Shown: one piece after another, positions 55,748-64,000 of the stretch
Layout: each line of letters begins with the position of its first letter
Numbering within the stretch: position 1 is the stretch's first letter
Assembly (NCBI RefSeq): GCF_000165395.2
Contig: NC_010575.1
Span: 2,527,001 to 2,591,000, forward strand
DNA length: 64,000 nt
Source: Babesia bovis T2Bo
Lineage: Eukaryota > Apicomplexa > Aconoidasida > Piroplasmida > Babesiidae
Reading direction: 5' to 3'
The notes under the pieces: generated by a model
What the model was told of the DNA's origin: nothing
The model's input: only the letters and a program-made list of their open reading frames with translations
The model's database searches: none
Made by a program: the position numbers and the translations under genes

Positions 55748-58700
55748 ATGGCAGCAGCAGCAGCGGGTAATGGCTGGACCCCTTACAACAGCCTCACCCA
55801 GGCACCTACCAACCTGAAGGAGGCCATTGACTGGGTCCTCAGGGTAACTGGTAAGGATGGTAAGAAGAATGAGGCGGCGAAGCCGCCGCAATTCGCCTGC
55901 CTCTGCTTCTTGGCCAAGGCAGTGAAGGACCTACTGTACGATGCCAAGGACCCGGGGTCCCCTGGTCCCAGCACTCACAGGAACTGGGATGACCTGCTCC
56001 TAGAGCAGGAGAAGACATTAGTGCTACCAGTGCTCAAGGACCTGGGACTCCTAAGTGGCAGCACTGGTGCTGCCAGGGATACCTGCGCCGGTGGCACCGA
56101 GGTCATAGGGACACTGATAGACCAGTTGGCCCAAGGACTACAGAAGTGGGTTGGGTGGCAGGAAACAGATGATGATTGTTGTCTTAAGGGAACAAATGGG
56201 ATAGGGAAGAAGTGTACATGTCCTGGTACTCGTGGTGGTACCAACTGTTGTAACAGTGCTAGTGCTGCTACTACTTGTCATGAGTGTAGCACGTGTGGTA
56301 CCAGTGCCAATGGTGACACTGCCAACAAATGCTACCTCTCGGCCTACTGCAAAAAGAATAGTACCTCCAGTGGTGGCAGTCCCACTGAAGGAGACTACTA
56401 CTGGCCCACCATATCCAGTGACTCCACTAAGGTCCACCTCCTGGCCCGTATTTTCCTAGGGTCAGTATGTCTCATCTGGAGTGGACTCAGTCAGTTGGGG
56501 TTCCTAACGGGTGGGAGTGGCAGTAATAATAGGTGGAAGGATAGTAAGCTAAATGAGATCAAGGAGGGTGACACGTCTGGTCTCGGCTCATTCATGGCGG
56601 CCATGGGCTATGACCTGGATAGGTTGAATGGGAGTGGTAGTCTTCCAGGTGAGTACTGCCTAGGGTAGTCATGTGGACTTATGGTGTGGTAGGTACTGGG
56701 AAGAAGGGAGCAGAGGTAGCCGGAATGTTATCGAAGGCATTTTCGTATCTCGGTAATGGCACTTCTGCTGGTAAGTCCATCTACTCAATAGTACCAATGT
56801 GACCCAGGTAGTGTAGCTGAGTACTATAGCAGTATCTATAGTACAGCTAGTGCTGCCAAAGGCAGCGCTAAGAGTACTGAATCCATCTGTAAGCAGTACC
56901 CCCTATTGGTACTACACATCCTGGCCAGTGGGTACTTCAGGGCAGGCAGTGCCGGGGCTAAGGGTATCACGTCGCCGAAGGCGCAACAGAAGACGGATGA
57001 TGATGCCTCTAAGAAACCCCGTCACCCACGAACCATCCGGGAGATCCTCTACTGGCTAAGTGCATTGCCCTATAGTAAGGGATACAAGGCGCTGGTAGAG
57101 AGGATGCAACAAAAGTATCCTAAGGAGGAGGGCAATCCGAAGGAATTCGCTAAGGATATCAAATTGTACGATACCAGTGCTGGTGTCAGTACCACCCTCA
57201 AGAGGGACTGTATTACCCACTACCTAATGGCCGCCTGTGGCTACTGCCCACTGGTACTCATCGGTATCCAGGGGACCATAGCTACCAGTGGCACTGACAG
57301 TGACACTAGTGCACCAGGTGAGTGACATGGACAGGGCTCTATAGGGGCGCAACAGTGCCCTAGGGGTAGTTATATGGACTAATGGTGTAGTAGGTAAGAC
57401 GGAGAACAAGAGGTGTGAAAAGCATAAGGAAAAACCTCATGAGAGGTGTAAGCTTGACGATAAGAAGACTACAGATACAGCTCCCAAGGCAGCAGGTTCC
57501 ACCGGACAACAACTCCAGCTCGGCCAAGTCTGCTACGGCGGGTACCACCTGGCAGTAAAGGATTTCGGTAAGTACCCTAGCAGTACCACTCCCTAACACT
57601 CTACAGGCCCCCTCCACGGGATGTACGCCAATGGGCTCTTTGGCTTTGACATGGGCGGCTCTGCCGCCCAGTGCCTGGACCAACTGAGGATATATGTCTA
57701 CCACTGCTTCTACCAGCTCTATTTCCTAAGGAAGCAATGCAAAGAGGGGGTGGTGGTGGAAGATAAGGTTTTGGGCTGGCAGAGTTGTAGGTATGGTAGT
57801 GGACTTGTTGGCGCCGGGAAAGAGAACTGGATTTGTCAAAAATCAAGTAAGTATTGCAGACATTGTTCTATAGTATTCACCATATGGTTTTCATCTGAAA
57901 TAATGATGTAGCAGGTACCAGTAATGGGAAGTGTAATTGTCATAGTAGCACTAAATCGCCACTCATGTTATTCCTTTGTGATTCAGTTGAACATATGCAT
58001 TGTGGATTGACAAAGGGCAAGGGTGTGAATGATTATCCCGAAATTGATGACCACATTGAAGCCAAGGATACTATTCAACCTCCACACTTTGGCAAACCAC
58101 CCATGCACTGTCCAGTTCCGATGGGATGGCAAGCAGAGAGTACTGGTAGTAGCACTAGCGGTGGCCAAAACAGGGAGAACCACTTCAAAGGTACGTCCCA
58201 GCACTTCGTAGTACCCCTAAGGCACTGTATATATACACTAGGGGCACCCCCTGGGCGCCACAGTAACCAATAGTGACTCATGCTGTGCACAGATTTAAAC
58301 AATGGCACGCACAAGACAGCGGAACTACAGCCACCTGCGTCAGGTACGTCCCACCCTAGTTATATAAGGGCGCCTTGGTAGTCACATGGACTCATCGTGT
58401 AGTAGGTAGTCCTGGCACATATCCTGCCCACTGCACTGGGAATACACTGTCACTGCTTCTGGAGTACTACTGTGACCCAGTACAGTGCCCGAGTGGCACC
58501 CTAGTGGTCCTACTGAGACTAATGGCCTGTATCACTCCCACGGTGCCACGGACTCTGGGTGACCTCTTTGGGTTCTATTACTATATAGTCTATATTGGGG
58601 GAAAGAGTGGTGGTGGTGGTGGATATGGAGATAAAAGTACTGTTTCCGGGGCCTTAGGGATATACGAAAAGGAATCTAGACTGTACATGCTTTCTGTTGG

Positions 58701-59742
58701 TGGTGGTAATGAAGTGGTCGAGGCACTCGGGAAATACGGTGGAGATTGCAAGACAGGCAAACAAGGAACCCTTAACTGCCTGATAGGATGCACTAACGGT
58801 GGCAATTCCAACCATTGCACTCCATTCTTATCCCCTCTCAGTGGCCAGCAGTATGGCCAGTTGAGTCCCTTGATGGCCGGGACCTACCTGTCATGGTTGG
58901 TCTATTTGATAGAGGGGTTCGAGGGAGGATTGCAAAGCCTGGTACAGGAGTATAAGAATATACAGTGTAAGGAAGATTGCACTAAGGGTAAGTTCTAGTG
59001 CTATATAAGGGCGCGCCAGTGGAGAAGGGGCGCCTTCGGCGCACGAATGTCCGTTACAGCGGCGCGCCACAGTATCATATGGATTAATGGTGTAGTAGGT
59101 CAGGGAGCTGCTGGTGGATGTGGTGGCAACGGAGAGTGCCGACAGGGAACCCATGGTAATCCATGTGGCACTGGTGGTGCTAACCAGGGAGTCTGTGGCT
59201 GCACCTCTGTCGTATCATGTACCGGGGTACTACCGGTGTTGTACAAGTATGGCTTTGGGTATGGCAATGTAACGGAGCTGCACAAGACACAAGGTAAGTT
59301 GTAGTATAGTAGTATGGATAGTGTAGAGGCAGTGTAGTAGTAGTGCTATAAGGGCGCCTTCGGCGCAACAGTCTACTAGGGGTATTAAATGTGTAGTAGG
59401 TAATGCGCAGAAGAAGTGTCACGAGTTCCTAAGCACTCTAGAGGGTGTCAAGGATAGCGGTGAATTCACGAAGCTCACCAACTCCATTAACCAGCTCATC
59501 TACACCACTAGGCTGCCCTGGATCTTTGTCCTCACAGTAGCATGGCTCATGGCTGTGCTCTACCTCGCCTTTGGTGCCATATGGCCACTGGACTGGACAC
59601 ATATGAGGTCGCATTGTAGAGGATTGTTCAGGAAGGGCAGTCTGAGTCCATGGGAGGTACTGATGGTGGGCAAGAAGAAGGGAAGGGGTATACTGGAGTT
59701 TTTTGGTAAGACATAGTGGCAAAGTAGTGGCGCCTTCGGCGC
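55511..59742. repeat. Dispersed GC-rich 13-nt inverted repeat (GCGCC-TTC-GGCGC)
   Basis: Exact or one-base-variant copies are at 51280-51292, 55218-55230, 55511-55523, 55625-55637 (AAA spacer), 59030-59042, 59354-59366 and 59730-59742. Related inverted repeats with changed outer bases occur inside exons at 53814-53826, 55374-55386, 55874-55886 and 56973-56983. All lie in or next to ves1 genes. I saw none in the rest of the window. Confidence 0.75.
55748..59716 (+). CDS. ves1beta: Variant erythrocyte surface antigen VESA1 beta subunit
   Basis: Ten exons: 55748-56648, 56693-56770, 56808-57317, 57394-57567, 57607-57846, 57915-58190, 58293-58343, 58406-58987, 59099-59293 and 59400-59716, giving 1107 residues. 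All nine introns (37-111 nt) are phase 1. It shares with VESA1 alpha the N-terminal APTNLKEAIDWVLRVTGKDG motif, the ILYWLSALPYS segment, the FYQLYFLRKQC segment, the CTGVLPVLYxxGF segment and the C-terminal span near residue 1045-1066 (WIFVLTVAWLMAVLYLAFG). It lacks the long Cys/Lys-rich domain of the alpha subunit, though exon 1 has a Cys-rich stretch near 155-200. The beta subunit pairs with alpha on the erythrocyte surface. No stops interrupt it. Each junction preserves both family similarity and phase. Confidence 0.93.
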
Positions 59743-60798
59743 GATAACTAGGGATAATGTAGATATGTTCATCAAAGGTTTCATAGGAAAGTAGTAGCAA
59801 TGTTAGTAAAGATTAAATAGAATTGTGATTGCAGTTTTGGCAAAATTTTGCTAAAAAAGTTCTAAACATTCGGGATGCTGCTATGGATAATGTTACTGGC
59901 ATTTTTAGGCGGGAAATTCCTGGAAATTCAGTGACTTTATTTATAATAGTTTCATTGAATTCTAGTAGCAATGTTAGCAAAAGTTTCGTAGAGATTTTAT
60001 TAAAATTTTCTTAGCATTTTCAGTAAATGTTTGGTAATGGTTTCGGTTAAGGTTTGGCATTACTTTTGGTGAAATGTTAGTAGAAAAGTTGCAGGTCTTC
60101 GGGTTAGTGCAGAAGGGGATCTATAGGGGTATTAGGTTAGGTACTCCAGATTCGCCAAGTGGTACCCTAGGGGAGTATCATATAGTGCTGCCACGTAGAT
60201 AAGTTACTAACATTGTACGATGTCATACTGACTCATTCGAGTATACTAGGGACGGCCACGGAATACCACGGCTATGTGACTGCAACGGAGATGGAAATTC
60301 GGCATTCATCAGTGCCTAGGGAGTGGCCATCCTTATTGCTTTTTAATTGATTTCTACTACTGGAGACTATTGAAATTAGACAGCGCTCTACCGGAACCCA
60401 CCTCTATACATGCCTCGCAGCACTTGTATACCACCAGTACACTGTAATAATCTCCTATGAATAACGAAGAATACTTGGCCAATAAATACAACAGTGCCAT
60501 AGAATAGAGATGTAACATATCACTATATGGAAACCGTCGTAATGATATTGTCATGTCTAGTCTATATCGCTATGCGGTCTGTTGTAGTATCGATATCTGG
60601 AATGCATCAACCTGTCGCATTCCACATCAATATCACACCAGTGTCCCTAACAGCAATTATATACTGAAAAGTATTGTAGAGAGCTCTATTCCTGAGAAAC
60701 GCATGTAATATGCATGGAACCAGTACTCTTCATGGGGGGCAGGACAACAACTATGATTCCAACAGTTAGGAATCTCACTTTCTACTAACTTTACTAAG
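59717..60798. other. Intergenic region between ves1 beta and second smORF
   Basis: 1.08 kb. It contains one GCGCC-TTC-GGCGC copy right after the ves1 beta stop and two diverged copies of an AT-rich repeat (59761-59880 and 59961-60110). From about 60560 it holds the conserved smORF upstream region. No supported gene. Confidence 0.55.
60560..60798 (+). promoter_or_regulatory. Conserved smORF upstream region
   Basis: Matches the reverse complement of 49912-50200 over about 200-240 bp up to the ATG, with blocks such as CCCTAACAGCAATTATA and TTCCTGAGAAACGCATG. It is the probable promoter and 5'UTR of the second smORF. Confidence 0.7.
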
Positions 60799-61362
60799 AT
60801 GGTAGCCTTCAACATGCTATGGAAAGTCTGTCTGGTGGGGGCATTGGGGTTCTCTGCCACTGTCACTTCTACTGAGGTAGCCCAGGAACAATCCACGCAA
60901 GAAGGATTGGACAAAGGAGTCTGCAGCAAGGAAAAGGAACAGGCCACTGAACTTGTAGAAGTACCGGAACCAACTAGAATTGACACCCCCAAACATGCTG
61001 ATATTGTAAATCCACCCAAGTACTCTGTTGAGTGGTATCTGTTGCCCAAGCCCCAAAATAGGAAATATCTTCGTGACAAGCTACCGTGGCATTTGTATAA
61101 TGCCGTACCAAAGGACTGTAATGATCCAATAGATCCTTTGGTGGAAAAAGAAATTAGGGAGTTTTTTTCAGTGCGTTCCGTTGAATGGTACCTGGAATCC
61201 AAGCCCATAAACAGAGCCGCTCTACGTTATGCGATACCAGCTTATTTGGCGGAAAAGGTACCACTGGACTGTAATGAACCGATATCTCCAGCAACAGAAA
61301 GACGTATTAGGGGTTTTTTCTCCTACAGTGAGAGAATGCAGAGGTTTTTGCGTCTATTTTAA
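60799..61362 (+). CDS. smorf: SmORF-family secreted protein, two 51-residue repeats
   Basis: A single-exon frame of 187 residues starting with the signal peptide MVAFNMLWKVCLVGALGFS. After an acidic and Pro-containing spacer come two tandem units of 51 residues starting at 75 and 126, the same first-unit position as in the four-unit smORF at 49024. The unit landmarks are conserved (VEWYL, LRxxxPxxL, VPxDCN, PIxPxxExxIRxFFS). The protein ends with a short basic and aromatic tail. It lies in opposite orientation to the first smORF, on the other side of the ves pair. Function unknown; the family is likely exported or secreted. Confidence 0.9.
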   Translation: MVAFNMLWKVCLVGALGFSATVTSTEVAQEQSTQEGLDKGVCSKEKEQATELVEVPEPTRIDTPKHADIVNPPKYSVEWYLLPKPQNRKYLRDKLPWHLYNAVPKDCNDPIDPLVEKEIREFFSVRSVEWYLESKPINRAALRYAIPAYLAEKVPLDCNEPISPATERRIRGFFSYSERMQRFLRLF

Positions 61363-62016
61363 CATTATAGTTCAATTCAAAATACAAACCTTCGCATAGC
61401 TAAATGGAGATACAATTATCCTAATGTCTTACAATAGCTACATCTGCGAGTAATTACAACGATGAATATTTTTCGGCCTATCGCATTCAATAGACTTTGT
61501 AGATACCCGTAGTACCCAGTGATATCACTACCCCCAAGTATACACTACCCTGTACATCACCCTCTACACTAGTAGATATCACTACCTCTATTAGGGTATC
61601 CACAGTAATAACGACAGGAGTCCTGGAAGTGAATTGGCTAATGCTTGCTAATTGGACTATGTACTGTGATGGTCACAGATCAGTGCCTATCAACTGCCAG
61701 TATTACCATTCAACCCCCTATCCAGTGCCCCATCTTGGAGGGGGTACCCTAGCATCCTGAAAACCCCACCAGGGTAACTCTAACATATATAGTGCCCCCA
61801 CTAAACAGGCCTTTGTGCGGGGAAAGTGTATATAGTGGTGGGTAGACTAGTGATACTGCTGGTGAGAGTGTAGGAGCAAGTGTAGTGGATGTTCATTAGA
61901 GGTTTCTTTGCAAGATTAGTAGCAAAGTTAGTCAAAGTTTCATACAGATTTAGTAGCACTTTTGCTGAAAATTTATTATTAAAGTAGTAGCTATTCGGGC
62001 TATTGTAAAAGGCTTA
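61363..62016. other. Intergenic region with CACTACCC-type low complexity and AT-rich repeat
   Basis: 654 bp. 61530-61600 contains CACTACCC/CTACACTA words similar to 62640-62730. 61889-62000 is a copy of the AT-rich repeat. No supported gene. Confidence 0.5.
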
Positions 62017-62553
62017 ACGAAGTCATAGAGACACTGATAGACCACTTGGCACAGGGACTGCAGAAGTGGGTTGGGTGGCAAGAAAAAGGAGATGAGTGTT
62101 GTCTTAAAGGAACTGATGGGATAGGAAGGAAGTGTACATGTAGTACTAGTGGTGTTGCCGGGTGTTGTACCGGTGCTCCTGGCACTCCTTGTCATGACTG
62201 TACCACGTGTGGTCCTAGTGGTAAAAACAAGTGCTACCAATCGGCTTACCAGAGACCAAATGGTCAACCTAGTCCCCCGGGTCCCCCTACAGAATGCTAC
62301 TGGCCCACCATCTCGGACAAGCCAGATCAAGTCCACCTCCTGGCCCGTATTTTCCTAGGGTCGGTATGTCTCATATGGAGTGGACTCAGTCAGTTGGGGT
62401 TCCTAACAGGTGATAGCAGGTGGAAGGATAGTAGTTTGCACAAAATAGAGCCCAGTGGAAAGGATAATGTTGGTCTCGGCTCATTCATGGCGGCCATGGG
62501 CTATGACCTGGAGAGGTTGAATGGGAGTCCTCCAGGTAAGTACTGCCTAGGGT
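62017..62553 (+). pseudogene. Orphan ves1 beta exon 1 fragment (no start codon)
   Basis: An open frame of about 172 residues matching residues ~118-300 of the intact VESA1 beta: LIDHLAQGLQKWVGWQE, a Cys-rich stretch, VHLLARIFLGSVCLIWSGLS and FMAAMGYDLERLNG. It ends at the same splice donor as exon 1 of the complete gene and keeps the first intron bases (ACTGCCTAGGGTAGT). It has no N-terminal region, no ATG in the expected place and no downstream exons. The Cys-rich region differs most from the complete gene, while the flanks are nearly identical. It may be a relic or a donor for segmental gene conversion. Confidence 0.88.
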
Positions 62554-62944
62554 AGTGATGCTATTAATGCATGTAAGAAGATCAGCAGTTTATTGCTTGT
62601 GATGGCAATTATGTGGTACTATTGAGTACCACTACAGCACTACCCTATACACCACCACATCACAGCCCTATACACTACCACCACCCCACATGACTACCCT
62701 CTACACCACCACTACATTACTCCCCCTTTATTATACCATACAAAAGCTTCCAATTCCCCACACTCGGTGCGGGGTGTCTGTCCCCTAGAAAGGCCTCCTA
62801 GAGGTCTCTCCAGGTTACGATACCTGGGCTAACCAGATCACCACTACTTGGTACCGTTGAGTACCACCCTAGTACTACCATGGAATCCCAGAAATTCGTA
62901 ACTAATTAGCTACTACTAAGTACTACTTTGCGGATTCCTATCGC
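62554..62944. other. Intergenic region with C/A-rich low complexity and three stem-loops
   Basis: 391 bp. 62640-62730 is a CTACACCAC-type low-complexity run. 62756-62827 contains three consecutive inverted repeats, listed separately. No coding frame. Confidence 0.55.
62756..62827. repeat. Cluster of three stem-loops, candidate structured RNA or DNA element
   Basis: Stem 1: 62756-62763 with 62767-62774 (CCCCACAC / GTGCGGGG, one mismatch, 3-nt loop). Stem 2: 62791-62797 with 62801-62807 (AGGCCTC / GAGGTCT, one G-U pair, 3-nt loop). Stem 3: 62810-62815 with 62822-62827 (CCAGGT / ACCTGG, perfect, 6-nt loop). The GC content is well above that of the flanks. It does not form a tRNA cloverleaf. Confidence 0.5.
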
Positions 62945-64000
62945 ATGATGGATACTAGTACCTGTACTACCATAGTACTAGTACTTCTATGGCTATCCCT
63001 ATGGCTTCAGGCACTGGGTTTCTTGGTGTCCCTGCTACGTGAATACAGCACTAGTCCTGTACTACCTTCTACTACTACACTTTCTACTGTTTTGCTAGGG
63101 ATATGTCTATGGCAATGCAAGAAGGCTGGGTACCTGGTCTCCCCAATGACCTGGTACCATTGGGTACTATTGGTACTGCTAGTGGTATTGCAGATAGTTG
63201 CGGTAGTACTAGAGCAACGGGAACTACAGGAGTTTAATCTCTTTGAGTTTTTATTAGGCGATTCGTTATATCCCATTTACGGCATCACGGGGGTACTAGT
63301 GGCAATACTGGGTATACTGGGTGGTACCCTGTTTTGTGGGTGGAAGTGTAACCTATTCTGTAGACCATGCTGTAAAAGCCAGTACATTTGCTACGGTAGT
63401 GCAATAGTAGTAGTACTAGTGGTTCTCATAGTACTGGCAATGACAGCTGCATTGCTACGGTACGATACTCGCACCTATGGAGCTGAAGGGCGGATCGATC
63501 TTCTGATTATAAGTCATCTTGATAAAACATTAGTACCTATTACGCAGTGCTATACCATGGCAGTTATCTGGAATACTATAATGAAGTTACCCTATACGGT
63601 ACCGGAGGTTGTTACACTTTTGACATTTGCAATGGCAGTGGCTTCGTTGGTGGCAGTAATGGCTAGTACTAAGGGGTCCAATAGAAAACAAATTAAAGCT
63701 GCAGGATACTCTCTCCTAGCAGTCCATCTACTTGCCCTAGGAATTACCTGGTATTGCCTGGAGTATAAACGTGTATTCTACTGGCCCAAGCAATACCTGT
63801 GCTTCGGGGTACTGGCAGTGGTACTACTGATAACTCTGGTAGCGATAGTGGTGACATACTCCGGAGAACTCGATGATGGACATGTGCAATACACCTTGAT
63901 CGGCTACTCACTACTACTAATGATACCGACACTGTGGTATGCATACCGATGTGGTCTACTTACATGGTGCCTCCCAAAGAAAAAGGGTCTCAAGGCTACT
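62945..64000 (+). CDS. Multi-spanning membrane protein (partial, 3' end off the right edge)
   Basis: The frame opens at tandem ATG codons (62945, 62948) and stays open for all 352 codons to the window end. It contains about eight or nine hydrophobic helices, for example TIVLVLLWLSLWLQALGFLV, VLLVLLVVLQIVAVVL, AIVVVLVVLIVLAMTAALL and LVVLAVVLLITLVAIVV-like stretches. The loops are short and contain Cys clusters (CNLFCRPCCKS near residue 140). Many codons are CTA/GTA/ACT, giving the same CTAGTACTA texture as ves-linked sequence. A Babesia multi-transmembrane family member beside ves genes is plausible. No transporter signature was seen. Confidence 0.7.
   Translation, partial: MMDTSTCTTIVLVLLWLSLWLQALGFLVSLLREYSTSPVLPSTTTLSTVLLGICLWQCKKAGYLVSPMTWYHWVLLVLLVVLQIVAVVLEQRELQEFNLFEFLLGDSLYPIYGITGVLVAILGILGGTLFCGWKCNLFCRPCCKSQYICYGSAIVVVLVVLIVLAMTAALLRYDTRTYGAEGRIDLLIISHLDKTLVPITQCYTMAVIWNTIMKLPYTVPEVVTLLTFAMAVASLVAVMASTKGSNRKQIKAAGYSLLAVHLLALGITWYCLEYKRVFYWPKQYLCFGVLAVVLLITLVAIVVTYSGELDDGHVQYTLIGYSLLLMIPTLWYAYRCGLLTWCLPKKKGLKAT

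Larger units (their letters stand above)
59761..62000. repeat. AT-rich diverged repeat, three copies
   Basis: Copies at about 59761-59880, 59961-60110 and 61889-62000. They share words in order: a GTTTC(A/G) start, GTAGCAATGTTAG(T/C)AAAG, a TTTTGCTxAAAA-type stretch and a terminal TTCGGG. Two copies follow ves1 beta and one immediately precedes the ves1 beta fragment, so the repeat borders ves sequence on both sides. Confidence 0.55.

Noticed and set aside
62046..62555. Complete short ves gene
   Set aside because: It begins in the middle of exon 1 homology without an ATG and ends at an exon donor without further exons, so it is a fragment.
62756..62827. tRNA gene
   Set aside because: Three hairpins are present but there is no acceptor stem closing them, no T-loop consensus and no anticodon geometry.

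Overview
The window is a nuclear chromosome segment of a piroplasm, and the gene content points to Babesia bovis or a very close relative. The evidence is a head-to-head pair of variant erythrocyte surface antigen genes (ves1 alpha and ves1 beta), two smORF genes beside them, very short introns (most 33-39 nt), AT-rich spacers and tightly packed genes. Exon joins were worked out by eye from splice sites, reading frame and protein family; they were not computed.

Left part (1-31 kb) is a housekeeping core. In order: a partial secreted cysteine-rich CRMP-like protein (-), the organellar translation GTPase GUF1/LepA (+), the mitochondrial import pore Tom40 (+), a degenerate glutaredoxin (-), a patatin-fold protein lacking its catalytic serine (+), aconitase/IRP (-), ribosomal protein uL2/RPL8 (-), an RNase PH-like exosome subunit (-), a gamma-tubulin complex component (-), Yos1/IER3IP1 (-), glutamyl-tRNA synthetase (+), a possible START-like lipid-binding protein (+), a small basic protein (-), an unidentified eight-exon gene (-) and a HIT-family protein (-).

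Middle part (31-48 kb) has a 2031-residue membrane-anchored protein built of about five and a half repeats of roughly 375 residues, a mitochondrial-type RAP-like protein, a GNAT acetyltransferase resembling NAA60, and two polytopic membrane proteins (about 10-12 helices each). They are separated by long AT-rich gene-free stretches at 41.2-43.2 and 44.7-46.0 kb. The + strand is A/C-rich from about 20 to 41 kb whichever way genes point, and T/G-rich on both sides, which suggests replication-linked skew.

Right part (49-64 kb) is a variant-antigen locus. A ves1 alpha gene (three exons, -) and a ves1 beta gene (ten exons, +) diverge from a 340-bp quasi-palindromic spacer. Every intron in both genes is phase 1. 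A GC-rich 13-nt inverted repeat of the type GCGCC-TTC-GGCGC recurs through the locus. The pair is flanked by two smORF genes in opposite orientation that share about 200-300 bp of upstream sequence. Beyond the right smORF lie an orphan piece of ves1 beta exon 1 without a start codon, a cluster of three stem-loops, and the 5' part of a multi-spanning membrane protein that runs off the edge. The layout fits a ves expression or recombination locus with a nearby donor fragment.
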